The notes beneath the pieces are model-generated. The model saw nothing but the letters and a program-made list of their open reading frames with translations, did no database searches and had not been told where the DNA came from. A program made the position numbers and the translations under genes. From Neelides folsomi (taxonomy: Eukaryota > Arthropoda > Collembola > Neelipleona > Neelidae): 64,000 bases of DNA. Positions 16,901-28,885 of this stretch are shown here, one piece after another (the first letter of the stretch is position 1; the number at the start of each line of letters is the position of its first letter). The DNA is taken from NCBI GenBank assembly GCA_034687125.1, contig JAQGBZ010000128.1:1-64000 (forward strand). Direction: 5' to 3'.

Positions 16901-19427
16901 CCCATTCGATGGCCAAGTATTGGTCCAAAAGCCCCATGTTTCCGCCTGCTTTCGTGTCTTCCATTGAGAAAAAACCTAATGAGGGTAATTAAAAGCTTAA
17001 AAATCCTTCATTTACGACTTCTCCTTTTCCTTTCCTTCACTTGGGTGGATTTTTTCTTTAAATAAAATATGCTGGACAATTAAAAAGAAAATTGGATAGA
17101 TTTGAAGGAGGATGGGCATAAATTGTTTAATTATTAATTAAGTGACAAAAAACTTTCTTGGATTGTTTAAAAAGTGAGACAAAAAATAAAATTGACATTC
17201 TTGATTTTTAAGAGAGAAAGCGGAGTCATTGAAGAAAATGAAAGCTGCTTAAAATGTCGCACGAAAATTTTCGTGATTTGGGCTATTACAGATTTGGGTG
17301 TTGGTATTTAACGCATTTATAGTGTTAGGGAATGGGGAATGGTTGAAGGCGTGAATTGTCACGAACCAAAGACGCCAAGACGGTAATTGAAGGTAACGAC
17401 GACGAGATCCGAGGCTGCGAGCTCCGCTCCATTGTACAAAGAAGAGTCGAAGAAAGTATACAAGTCGCCTCCGATGAAAATGAGAACTGGTAAATTGGCT
17501 CCTTGCCCAGCAACGTACTAAACAGTTAAATGTGTTATAAATATTGAATATTTATAATTATCATTATCATTGCTTCTAACATTCTAACACTCCATTCTTC
17601 TATATTTGGAGCTAAAAGATTGTTAAGGTAAGCTAAATTAGCAATCGTTGCACATTTACAGATATTTTCATCCATGGTTTGCTTTCACTTATCTTCATTT
17701 AGAGCAATGATACTAGAAGAGAGATAATAAATATTTATGTATTGACTTTCTTGCGTTCAATGATTGTGATGAAGTGATGTTTAATGACAATCACATCCCA
17801 AGTGATTTACTTGTCGCATTACAAGGAATTTTGAATTTTAATGTCTGCTATTATCTGCTACTACCATAATTCTACCTCCTCTTTTTTTATTTATTATTAA
17901 ATTACCTATTAAAATTATCATGTAAATACTTATTATTTAAATAATATGAATATATTTTATATGACTCGAAAAAACTTTGTACACCAATATTTAAAATGGG
18001 TTATAAAAAATAACTATTAATACACATCCAAATGTGCATAAAATATACAGGTATATTGGTAAATACATACTACATCAGTAGTTTAACAAACAATCCCTCA
18101 ATGCGCTAGCTAATTCCTCGTGTAATCTAAACTTTTGCAATGACTATAGTGTAGGTAGTCGTCTTGAATGAGATTGAATGTACATAATTTAGACTTTATA
18201 ATTTATTAAAGAATGTCCCTCTAAAAATGAAATTATGTATTGGGTATTATGATAACTTAATTAAGAGTGTGAAATTAATGTAAGCTCGAATAGAAAATGA
18301 CATACCTGTGGTGTCCAAATGTTGACAAATAAGCAATCTTCTGACGTCCGCCCTCTCGCTGTTGGCTGCAAACAATTTGGCCTAAAGACCCCTCCGTCGT
18401 ACGTGCTATTCCACCCTTCATGCCTCTCTGGTGGCTAAAAGCCCAGAAACAAATGGACAATGAATTTCACCTACTCGACCTCAGGACAATAAACAACCCA
18501 ATTCCATGAAACGGATTGGAATTTGCAATCAGGGACTTTGAACATTTAAATTTCCTTTGTTCAACAAATAAAATACTCCATGCATAATATTATAAATTCG
18601 CAAAATAATAACAACTCTATTATTACTCCCTGTCTGTTTCAAATCACCAAATTCCAATTTAGGCCCAGTGTTTATTAAATATTACATTTCACGCTCACTT
18701 ACTGTAAATGAGTGTGGCACATTGGCATAATTGCATGAAAAGTATTCATAAAAGCTGTAAACAAATGAACACGTCGAATTTGAAAGATTGCTTGATGTAA
18801 TAAGTCTTGTGTTAAAATAGGGAGTGTGAGGAATTGAAAGCTATACAATCAGAGAAATAATTAGAGTAAAAAGAGCGAACAAGGAATAAAAGAAATTAAA
18901 AGTTAAACAAGTGTGGAGCAAAGGTCGAGTTTGATGTAATAGCCCTATATGTAAGGATAATATAGTTAAAGGGAACGTTTCCGGTTGTAGTTAAGAATTG
19001 TCGGTCGAGAAATGAGAAGTTCGTAACTTCCTTTCATTGCTCTCTCACCATGAATCTCAGGTGGCCCAATGGAGGTTTGGCATAAGGAATTCCCAAGTAG
19101 GCATAAGTTGCCGTCGAAGCGTCCCGGACCTAATTCAATCACACAATGAGCCAATGAACAATTTGATAACTTTCTTATACAATATCCATTATAATCATTT
19201 CCTATTCAATTCCCCAATAACAAGTATTAAGCTAATATTAAATGTATGTATAATTCAATAATATAATTGTTAAAATATTTTCTTACTCCTTGAACATTTC
19301 CTAATCCACGGATGTTAATCACAAGTCCGACCACCTCACGTTTGACACTAAGAAGAAATAGGAGAACTTGGAACAAATGAACAATTTCCATTTTCTTCGT
19401 CCGCCTGATTTGAACCCAAAAAATCAT
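13996..19427 (-). CDS. Membrane-anchored cholinesterase-like adhesion protein
   Basis: Eleven exons join in frame: 19287-19427, 19049-19129, 18306-18434, 17367-17517, 16790-16975, 16361-16720, 15983-16173, 15764-15905, 15183-15548, 14978-15085 and 13996-14132, giving 663 residues. After a signal peptide comes a carboxylesterase/alpha-beta hydrolase domain with YLGIPYAKPPLGHLRF, the Cys pair ending SEDCLFVNIW, NYRLGVFGFFS, and GHSAG with Ser213. Asp344 (SKDG) and His464 (GAWHGS) could complete a triad. The oxyanion loop reads FIGGDLY instead of the usual HGGGF. A transmembrane helix lies at about 593-613, followed by RRRRK and a 45-residue Pro/Ser tail ending VTILY, a possible class II PDZ ligand. 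The layout resembles neuroligin and gliotactin. An alternative start at 19391 has a stronger context. Whether it is an enzyme is open. Confidence 0.85.
14215..14895. mobile_element. Foldback/MITE-like element in last esterase intron
   Basis: The two ends are imperfect inverted repeats: the left begins ATGGGGGCTGGCCAAAGTGG and the right, read in reverse, ATGGGCCCGGCCAAAGTGG. Similarity continues inward as GGAATA-type repeats. The decamer GGCCAAAGTG recurs in both orientations inside the ends (near 14224, 14298, 14750, 14784, 14820 and 14878). There is no coding frame, so this is a non-autonomous DNA element. No target-site duplication was clear. It lies wholly within the intron 14133-14977. 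Confidence 0.65.
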
Positions 19428-22400
19428 CTTCAACAAGTAAAAAAAGGAAATCGGAATAAATCACTACAATTCCTAAATGAATCCCACAAAACCCCACTTT
19501 TGTAAATCCATTGTTGAATAGGAATTAAACCATGTCTCTTCACTCACGTCCCAGTCACAAAAAAATCTCACATTTTAATTAGTCGCCTATAGTATGTATT
19601 TGATCCACAGATCTGAATTTACGAGGAACGAATTTGACTTATGTGTTTTGAGCCAATGAAGACAATTTCTAAATAGGTCAATGAGTCAAAGGCAAGGATT
19701 TTAATTAAAAAATTAATTGAGTATTTACTGAGATTTAATTTAGATAATGAGGTGTATAGAGATGAGTAATATTCTAGCAATAATGGGGAGATGCGTTCCA
19801 CGAGGTGTTTTGAGCGATGCTGTCGGCCAACTACTGTCATGAATTGTGCAGGGCGGTGAGTCGTCGGGGGCACCCGCCTCCTTCCGGTCCAAACACTTCG
19901 ACGTCCCTCTCGTTCATTTTTACGAGTCTCTCTATATTTATATAAGCACACATAAAAATACATTAGAGAGACCAATGCAGAGACGCGGATTAGAAGCATT
20001 ACTATTGTAGTGGAGTAGTCAGGAGCTCATTACGAGGCGAGAGCGGAAATATCAGGTCAGCCGTGCATGACTGAAAATATTTCGAGTGGGTGAGTACGAC
20101 AAGGAGATTGTGATGTAAAAGACCTTGCTGGTCCGCCGGACCCTCCATCATTCAACCCTCATCTCAAACCCAGAGACGGACGTAGTTAAAATCCCTTCAA
20201 TATGTAACTAAACTTGGTATATTAAATATATGTCAGGTGTATTTAATGCCTCCCCATCAATTATCAATTACCTCATCTCTGATCTCTTGCTGAATCGCTT
20301 CTCCGCTTTGCTTGCAATCAACGCTCCCAATACTCTCAACACCTACCCGAACCGACTACTGAAAGAATAATTTAATTATTTACATACACTGCAATTAATT
20401 AATTGCAAAAATTCATTTTTACTTTGCCCTTATCATTCATAACTTTTTAAATAACAACAATGGTTAATCTTATTTATTATAATTCGGGCAGTTACAATCT
20501 TTCAGCAATGCAGTTGAAGTTTTGATGCAAATCGAGTTGTTGTGTAAATAGTTTTGAAACTACGCCCTTTTCATAAATACAAGAGGATTATATAAAATAT
20601 TCTTTATTACAAGACTTGCCCGAAAAAAATTTAAAGTATAAAAATCTATTGATTATCATATGTGTGTAAATGCATAGTATGGTATTCGTATTCTGAAGAT
20701 AAAATGACTGTCAGATGAGCATATTAAAAGATCTAACATTTTAGTAAAAGCAGTGCTGCGTTGACAAGAACTATGTATTTGTACAAATAATGAACAATTT
20801 CGTGAATTGAAGTTAAAGCCGATACAGACGTAACTTGTCAGAATGTCGAATCATTTGTTCATGACATTGGTTTCGGTCGATTCGAAATTTGGCTCATCTG
20901 CAATCATGTACTTCATGGTCAAATTGAAATGTGTTGGAGAGGATGAGAGAATTCGTTAATAAAAACTACAAAATGGACAAAATGATAAATTTTGAATATG
21001 ATAAATACACATCAATTCATGAATGACTACATGTTACACTGTACTATACACCTACAGGTAAATGTATGAGACTAACCCAAATATCATTATATCAACTCAC
21101 TAACAATAAGTTTGTACCACGTAGGTAATGTAGCAATGGGATAGTTAGCATTGAAAAAAGGTATAAAATTATCGAAATACGTAATATAATAACGCTTTTA
21201 ATAAAGGCAGGAACTTGGGAAGTTGAGGAAGTGGGATGAAAAACAACAATTCCGTATCGAATCAATTCACATCTCCCAAATTGAAGAGAAACATTTAAGA
21301 AAAAAATTCAGAATTGCGGCAGAAAGATTGATAATGATGCATTTGCTTCACTTCTGTTTCACTCCCTATCTGATGACATATGGAAAGGGTTGAAAAGGGA
21401 AGAAAATCCCTTTTACTTTTACATAGGTAATCTGTAAGGTGGAAGGGAAGTTCTTGAGCCCATGGTGCGACTTTTGATGAACTTCGATTCAAAACTCCCC
21501 ATTTCTCAAGAGCGTTAATTGAGAATCTCAAGAATGCACAATTGAAAAGGGATAAAACAATAGGAACAATAAGACAGCCGCCTGGAAGTTAATGTTAAAT
21601 AAATTGGCATATCAGGTAGATTGATGAATCTCATCATCAACCAACGAGTTCCGTCCATTTCGGATGTCAGGAGTGGGAAGTTGGGAGGAAATGAACAACA
21701 CACGCTTCCTCTTCCTCTCATCCGCATCAAGTGAGGAGTTGATTTGATAATAAATATAAAAAAAGGCTCAGGAGTGAGCAACCGCGTGACACATCCCAGT
21801 CACATTGTTTCCTCCATCATTCACATAAAAGTCAATTCAGAGATCTCGTCCATAGTGAAGAGATGTGAGATGAATTTGAGAGTTTTATATATAGGACTTT
21901 GGGTTATTAGGGAGTTCACACGAGATCCTTCACGTACGACTCTCATCTCGGGTGAAATAAAGAGTAAAAAGCACGGAGAATAGGAAAAAGAAAATTCCTT
22001 CCTTCCGGCCGAATATCTCTCTTGTAATCTACATCCCTATTTGTTCCCATTATTCAAAATTTGAATCCAAAGGGTGAATTTTAAATATCAATGGATGTTC
22101 TTTACAATTGACTTTTCTGGATAAGTGGGCTGAATCTGCATGCAATTTCACTAAAATTAAAACTAAGACTCATACTAATACTCACTCACTCACTCCCTCA
22201 TTATCAGTCATTTCTCCATTGTTATTCACTATTGCACCTTAAATTAAATTACTGAACAGCAAACTTTTATAAAAATGAACATCAATTTATTATCCTTAGA
22301 TTTTCTTCAACCGAATTATTTTATTTTTTAGAATAATAATAATCTAATGTAAAAATACATTAGTTTATTAGTTAGGAAAATTAGAATGAAAATAAATTGA

Positions 22401-24507
22401 TAAATATCCATGATGTTAATTTGCTAATAAGGAATCAACATCAAACCATGAGTGAATTCAATGTCAAAATTTAATTTAACGGGATATTTATATAATGCGT
22501 AAACTCAACGAAATGTTTATTATTAAAATTACACTAGAAACTTTTGCCTTGTTCTTATTTGATGGAATTAAAGAGATTGGGGTGGGACGATGATTAAGCC
22601 TATATTTATCGCGTGTCTCCTTTTTCTCTAAATGAGGTTTAACGATTTATGGAAAGGGAATGTGCCGTCTCGGCTCAGGCGAATCTTGAAGGTGACGACA
22701 AAAAGGAAAGCTTACAGAAGCTATCAAAACGCTAGCTAATACATAATTACTTAAAAGTAAAAGTCTATATTTATCATACATTTGTTTAAAAATGAATGAT
22801 GATGAGAAAATCTACAGCAAGTTAATGTTAATAAATCTTTACCTCAATATGCAATAGATTTAAATACACAAGTTAAATCAGTAATTATAAGATGAAAAGC
22901 TTAAAAAATATTTAATTACGCGTATTATAAATGTTATACCATAATGCGTCCGTATATTTACAATTCAATTACATTATATGATTATGTGGAGACGATATGG
23001 TGGGTGACAAGATCATGAAATGTTTGAAAAGCCCCATTTACTATGCTTGACAAACCTCGAAACTTGTGTTTTTGTGGAGTTGGCTAAAAGCGATTTCTCA
23101 CTCTGATCTTCTCCGAGATTAGAGGGCGGACTCATTGTTACATTGCTCGTTCAAGAGAAGGAATCCTTGGCCGTCTTCGTCCTCCGTAAACATGAAAAAT
23201 GAGAGCTCTACTGGTTCATTATTCATTACTAAATTCATGCAATTATCTCTGCTTTATTTTTAACCCTACTTCCACCACATATATCTCGTTGATGTATGTA
23301 TGTGTTTGTATTTATGATTTCTTACGTACTGTTTATTAGCATATTTAATTATATTTTATATACATATATGTGGTAAATAAGCATTTTTAATTCAATCATG
23401 TGCCTACTCTTTATCTGGCAATTCAACTCTTGCTTGATTAAGGGATTATAAATGATATTAATGATTCTTTGTACACATAACTAAGAAGGTGGTTTAATTC
23501 CAATTTGTGATGAACATGTGATTTGTGACACTTTTTAAGCGTAATTAAAGATACTAGAGGTTGTTAAATAAAGTAAAACCACAATAAAAGATTCAGTATT
23601 CGATTGTTTTTTTAAATACCAGTATGTGTAAGATGTCATAAAATACTATACATTTTTAATGACAATGCAGTCATTTAAGACATGTCACATCCTTTTGTTT
23701 TTTATTTGAAACGTGTAATTTTACGATTCCTAATTATTTTAATTGTTCCGGTCCTTTATAATTAACTATGTATTATGTATAAAGAAAGGAAATGCTTTTT
23801 ACAAAAAATATTGACTTGTATGTGTATTTAAAAAATGATTCACAACTGCTTTTTGTTAATTCATATTTATATTATTAATGATGTTTACAAATATTATCCA
23901 AAAGTTAAAAATATTCTAAAACATAAACTTGTTGATAAACCTGGATGCAAGTGAATATTAGGTACATAATATTCGTATAATTTTTTTCTAAATCTAATGC
24001 TGAAAAATAAATTTATCATACATAACTGTAAAAATTCTTTATTTTAAATTGTTTATCATCGTATCATTCATAAATTCATAATGATTAATAAAATTTTATA
24101 AATCATTCATTCATTCATATCATAATCATATTCATACTTCATATATCTGAAAATGAAAACATTTTTTACTATAATTTACGAAAACAATTTTCGTGAATTA
24201 TAGTAAAAAAATTATTACAATCGTTTGTTTATAATATGTATATCATATACAGATGCATATAATTCATATAATATGCAGATAATATTGAAAACAGCCATCA
24301 TTCAGATATCAATAACGAAATTATTCATAACCATATATAACAATTATAAAAGGTCAATCTGACACACAATTTAGCAAAAAATTTTAAATAGAAAATCTAA
24401 AATTCGTTTAAAATCAAATGATTGGAAATGATTACCCTTATAATCTATCTAACTAGCATTAAGATATCTTACAATATATTAAATAAATTTACAAAAAGGA
24501 AAATAAT
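19428..24507. other. Intergenic: esterase upstream region and spacer
   Basis: No gene is recognised in about 5 kb between two minus-strand genes. A less AT-rich block at about 19780-20160 probably holds the promoter or 5' UTR of the cholinesterase-like gene. On the minus strand a TATATAAATATA stretch at 19933-19944 could be a TATA box. Short minus-strand frames near 21300-21780 show no family features. A near-perfect hairpin lies at 24162-24209. The right end would hold the FIP1 3' UTR. Confidence 0.45.
24162..24209. repeat. Near-perfect AT-rich hairpin
   Basis: Arms of about 22 bases (left TTTTTTACTATAATTTACG, then AAAA; right its reverse complement with one mismatch) flank a 3-5 base loop. 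No coding context. It could be a small foldback remnant or a transcribed hairpin. Confidence 0.6.
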
Positions 24508-26558
24508 TCACTTCTCCGTTTTAGATCTTTTACTACTAGATGAAGATTTTTCTCTATGAGGAGGCGTAATTGACCTTTTCCTCCCAGACCTTGAGGACCG
24601 TGATTTAGATGAATCGTCCCTGTCCCTGTCTCTATCTCGATCCCTGTCCCTATCTCTATCCCTTTCTCTCTCCCGCTCCCTGTCCCGATCTCTGTCCCGC
24701 TCCCTATCTCTATCGCGGTCTCGGTCTCTGTCCCTATCTCTATCGCTTCCTGACATTGAAGATCTTTTTACTGACCCTGACATTCCAGCTTCGTTGGTCA
24801 TTCCCATCTCCACGTTCCAGGCCTAAAAATAAAATAATTATTTCAGAATTCTACCAATTGATATTCAGACTATTGTGTACAACGCCATTATAGTGCCTTT
24901 AATTAAACTCAGAATTTAATTAATCCAAAATATTTTCTTACTGAATCCATCCATTGTTGCTCTTCGTAGTCATCCCCTCCTCCAGGGTATGTATAGCCAG
25001 GTGGTGGGACACTGAAATAATTCCCTTCTCCGCTGTAAGACTCATTCGCTCCAAAGCTGAAATATGATAAATAGCGTTAAATATGATTTATTAAAAAAAG
25101 TAAATTATTTTAGAGACTAATATTTTACTACAATAGTACATATTAAATAAGAAAATATAAGTGAATTACGAAGGAGGAGGAACGCTCATATCGAAAGGAG
25201 GCATTGGCATATCAAATGCTTTCCGACTGTACTCTCTACGATCAGCTGTCATCACCTATTTAAGATAAACAAAAATGAATATTTAATTCCTTATTATAAA
25301 ATTACCAAAAATAATCAATATTGTACCTGAATTGTGTTTTCTTTGGGTTCTTCACGTCTTCGAGATGAACTACTGTTACTGCTGTTTGGAGTTTCTTCTT
25401 TTCTCCTAGTACTCTCTGAGGAACTAAACTTTCGAGGAATACTAATGTGACTACTTCCATGAGAAGAACCTTGAATGAATTATATCAATAAATAACTTGT
25501 TTAATCTATTTAACATATTATTAAAAATTGGACAAAATTAAAAAATAAAATAATGTTTTTATATCAAGATAATTATAAAATAGTTGATTACTTCCACCGC
25601 GATCTTGATGCTGAAATTAAAAAAAGGAACCATTATAATTTTACAATAGAAATATTTATATTTGTATTATTTATTTTTGTAAATAAAGTTTTAAAAGTAG
25701 ATATTATTAGCTCGTATTGCGAATAAATACTTTATAAGCGTAATAAGTAGAAAAATGAAATAATTAAGTTAAAGCACACCTTTGAGCTTCCTCCTAGTGA
25801 AGGCAGTGAAGTTCCAGATTCATATCGTAATCTTTTTTGACGATCACAGTATGCTCTCCATGTGTCTTCTGTAAATCCGTAGTTAAAGTAGTCTGTGATG
25901 TCCGCACCTGGCTTTCTCCATGGTTTGTCATCGAGTGAGTCAAGGCTAAACTCTTGAGCTGGAACTCCGTTGATTGTTCCACTCGAATCAAAGTCTTCAA
26001 CTTGGAATTTCCCCTTTAAAAATTTCATTAAATAATGATTTCAATTCAATATTTTGGACAGATGCTAAATAGATAATAGATTTAAGATCTACATACTTTT
26101 GCTTTATCTGGAACTGGAGCTGCTCGCTTTGCTGAAGTGAAACTTTGGCCGGCTTTAATTTCTCCAATTACAACCTGAACTCCATCATCGTCCGAATCAT
26201 CATCATCATCCTCATCTGATTTGCCCTAAAACATCAATAAATTAATAATGATCAACAAAATTGTTTAAGTCTACTGTTGTATTATTATAAGTAATAGATA
26301 ATAGATAGATAATCATGAAACTTATTTCCAAAAGTAAATTCAATAAAAATATTATCATACGTTTTCTCCATCTCCATCTTTCTTTTCTTGACCTTCAATA
26401 GCATCTTCTTCTGTCGTATCGGCTCCCTTGTCTCCAACCGATTCACTAATTGAAGTGCTGATTCCATCAAGTGACACGTTGGGATCGGCATCTGTGACTT
26501 TCGGTTGACTACTGCTTTCTCCATATAGCCATTCTTCTTCTTCTCGGACTTCCGACAT
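24508..26558 (-). CDS. Fip1: FIP1 subunit of the polyadenylation (CPSF) complex
   Basis: Eight exons: 26361-26558, 26097-26225, 25780-26013, 25592-25610, 25327-25469, 25170-25255, 24942-25056 and 24508-24822, giving 412 residues. An acidic N-terminus ([11 protein letters not shown]) leads to the diagnostic FIP1 motif at about 139-170, [18 protein letters not shown] then [10 protein letters not shown] Ser-rich linker and a Pro/Gly section follow. The C-terminus has a long Arg-Asp dipeptide run and an Arg/Ser/Lys tail ending KRSKTEK. FIP1 tethers poly(A) polymerase to CPSF and binds U-rich RNA near poly(A) sites through its Arg-rich end. Exon 4 is only 19 bases (HQDRGG) but keeps phase on both sides. 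The gene is divergent from ETFRF1, with about 900 bases between starts. Confidence 0.92.
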
Positions 26559-27461
26559 CTTTTTGTATTTCGAAGATGTGTTTAGTGAGGAAGTCGCCCA
26601 CCTTAAAAATAATCAAATGACAATAGTTAATAGAATTAATACAATAAAAATAGTTTTGTAATTTCAATTATAAAATAGTACCAAACTTTATCTTTATTAA
26701 CTTGCTTTGTTAATTTTTGCCCGAAGTTTAATAATATAAAAATCTATTATCTTTAATAATTAATTATTTTAATAAATCTTGGCTTATAAATTATTAAATT
26801 GACACATCAAATCTGTACTAATTAGCAAAATGTTTATGAAACTCGAGGAAGAATGTCAACGATAATGGAGAATATATTTAAGTTTCAGAATATAGTTATG
26901 TTATAAAGCGTGAGTTATGGAGGACCATGAAAATTCAAATCTTCCACTGAAATTTCTCTATGTATTTTTCTATATGGAAGCTGAAGCTTTGAACTGAAGC
27001 TTCTTTTAGGCATTTTGGAAGTCTCCGGATTCTCCGTCGACGACAACTCAAAGGCTTTGGCCTCCGACCCTCATTTGACACGATCAACTCAGTTTCATAT
27101 TCCTTATCTTGGTAAGATTACTTTCCTTATTCAATTGTTTTCCATTTTATTTAGTCCAACTAGGATAAAGGTCAACAATCGGCAATGAATGAATTGAATT
27201 GACCTGTTTGTCATTTTTCTTGTTTATACACTGCACTTAATATTCTGTATACACATTCATAGATAAGGCTCAATTGCATCAGCTAGAAGTGAAGTTAATT
27301 TTAATGATTTGTGAGAGTTAGCGATGAAAAAAAAATACTTTTAGGGCTTTCCAATTAAAATTATTTCATTTTTTGTTGATTGATAATTTGTTAAAATTCC
27401 TGATAGTTAATTACTGACTGTTTTCTCAAAGTCCTCAACCTTAAATCTTGACATTTCTAGG
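26559..27461. other. Divergent promoter region, FIP1 / ETFRF1
   Basis: About 900 bases separate the two start codons. No coding frame is recognised. A less AT-rich patch around 26990-27110 is the likely shared or paired promoter and 5' UTR. A 3' splice site (catttctag) ends at 27460, directly before the ETFRF1 ATG, so that gene probably has a 5' UTR intron. Confidence 0.5.
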
Positions 27462-27779
27462 ATGTCTACAAGTCAGTTGACTTTGAGGTCAAAAGTTATC
27501 GGCCTTTACAAAACGCTGCTCTATATTGGACGAGATTATCCGAAAGGCTATGGATGGTTTCGGGACAGAGCTCACAACGCTTTTTATAAAAATAAGGAAT
27601 TGAGAGACGAAGAACAAATTGGGAAGCTAATTAAACATGGAGAATTTGTTGTTGAAGAGATCAAAGCCCTTTATGCGTTAAGAAAGTATCGAACAATGAA
27701 ACAGAGATACTACAATGAGGAAGACGAGATTGAAAAGCAAAAGCTAGAAATAATTGAACAAAGCCATAATAAAGTTTAA
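27462..27779 (+). CDS. ETFRF1: ETF regulatory factor 1 (LYR motif protein 5)
   Basis: A single exon codes for 105 residues. The LYR-type signature is [16 protein letters not shown] at residues 14-29, followed by [18 protein letters not shown] and MKQRYY, which match ETFRF1/LYRM5 rather than other LYR proteins. ETFRF1 is a small mitochondrial matrix protein that binds electron-transfer flavoprotein and removes its FAD, damping electron flow from fatty-acid and amino-acid oxidation. The C-terminus is about 15 residues longer than I recall for vertebrates and charged. The start codon follows a 3' splice site by one base. An AATAAA lies 150 bases after the stop. Confidence 0.93.
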   Translation: MSTSQLTLRSKVIGLYKTLLYIGRDYPKGYGWFRDRAHNAFYKNKELRDEEQIGKLIKHGEFVVEEIKALYALRKYRTMKQRYYNEEDEIEKQKLEIIEQSHNKV

Positions 27780-28318
27780 CTACTTGTTTGTTTAATTCTG
27801 ACTAAGAATATTTAATGTCACATTGTTTAATTATTAGTGGCATTTCAAATCGAATGCAAAGGGTCAGTATCTAACATTGAGATTTTTATAAATATTTATG
27901 TATTGTATTATATATCGATCTATTACATAATAAACATCATCTTTAATCAATTAATATATTATCTTTAGAGCTCATCGTAGTTGGAATAATTTGGTACCTA
28001 AAGTAGAAAACGATTCCTGTAATACAAAGTACTAATTATCATAGTTTAACCTTGAATCTTTGTCAAGTTGGTACTGGTTAGTATAATATTCATTATCATA
28101 ATAAAGATCGGTCATTATGTTGATAATTGCTTCATACTTATAAAAATAAACCAATTTCATTAACTTCAACATTAGCATCAAAGCGATCAATCATATTCAC
28201 CAACTTGACATTTAAAAACAGCAGATATTTCTTTAACACTCTCTATCCTTAATACATCCATATTGAAGAATTAACCAATAATTAAATATAACAATTAAAT
28301 TCTTTTTTAAAGGTTAAT
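27780..28318. other. Spacer between ETFRF1 and the HP1-like gene
   Basis: 540 bases of AT-rich DNA with the ETFRF1 3' UTR. I found no exon that could encode a chromodomain. A possible 3' splice site (ttttttaaag) lies six bases before the next ATG, so the HP1-like gene may have an upstream noncoding exon. Confidence 0.5.
27929..27934 (+). terminator. Poly(A) signal of ETFRF1
   Basis: AATAAA about 150 bases downstream of the ETFRF1 stop, on the coding strand and in AT-rich non-coding sequence. Confidence 0.5.
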
Positions 28319-28885
28319 ATGTCAGGAGTGCAAAATTCAATGCCGACAATGCAGGCTGTTGGAGAAAGTATGATGATTTACAATTTTGAACCAAAGATTC
28401 GTGAATCAGCCGTTGTTTTTGATAAAGTGAAATCTGCAATTGACAATATGAAAAAGAAGCAAAGTTTGGCCGTAAGTATTACAATTATTTTCAAATAAAA
28501 TAACAATTGATTTCCTATTTTCTTTTAATAGTTAGATTTCACATATTTATTTACATTTTTGTTCCAACAGAATTTTGGCGTTTTGGAAAGGATTCCAATG
28601 GGAAGAGTCCCTGAGAAGATTTGCGCGAAGATTTCTCTCTGCGGGGAGATTACATTCCTCGTCCAATGGATCCCCAATTCCCACGATGAAGATGATCTCT
28701 ATTATACCACGAAGAAGAATCTGGTCAAAGGGTCAGTCATGATTGACCTATTCCCCAACGTTGTCGTTTCTTTCTACAAGGGAAATGGTGGCCGAGACAA
28801 TGCCTCGGTCGACAACGAGTCAAGCGATGATGCCAAAGATGACGGACACCCGCAGTCCGATCCAGAAGACCAAATCAGCGAATGA
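28319..28885 (+). CDS. Chromoshadow-domain-only HP1-like protein
   Basis: Two exons, 28319-28471 and 28571-28885, give 155 residues. Residues about 52-118 read as an HP1 chromoshadow domain: LERIPMGRVPEKICAKIS, CGEITFLVQW, a DDL segment and FPNVVVSFY align with the family's GLEPEKI...GELMFLMKW...VVIAFYE. The first 51 residues hold no chromodomain and look unstructured; the tail is acidic (ESSDDAKDDG, PEDQISE). Chromoshadow domains dimerise and bind PxVxL peptides, so the protein would be nuclear and could partner HP1 but not read H3K9me itself. Drosophila Umbrea/HP6 is a known protein of this layout. Assignment rests on motif spacing by eye; orthology is not established. Confidence 0.72.

Noticed and set aside
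19619-19999. 126-codon minus-strand frame with a hydrophobic N-terminus upstream of the esterase
   Set aside because: It does not splice in phase to the esterase exon and has no family features; the region looks like promoter and 5' UTR.
24600-24760. Tandem-repeat-like sequence
   Set aside because: It encodes the Arg-Asp dipeptide run of FIP1 with varied codons, so it is coding low complexity rather than a DNA satellite.
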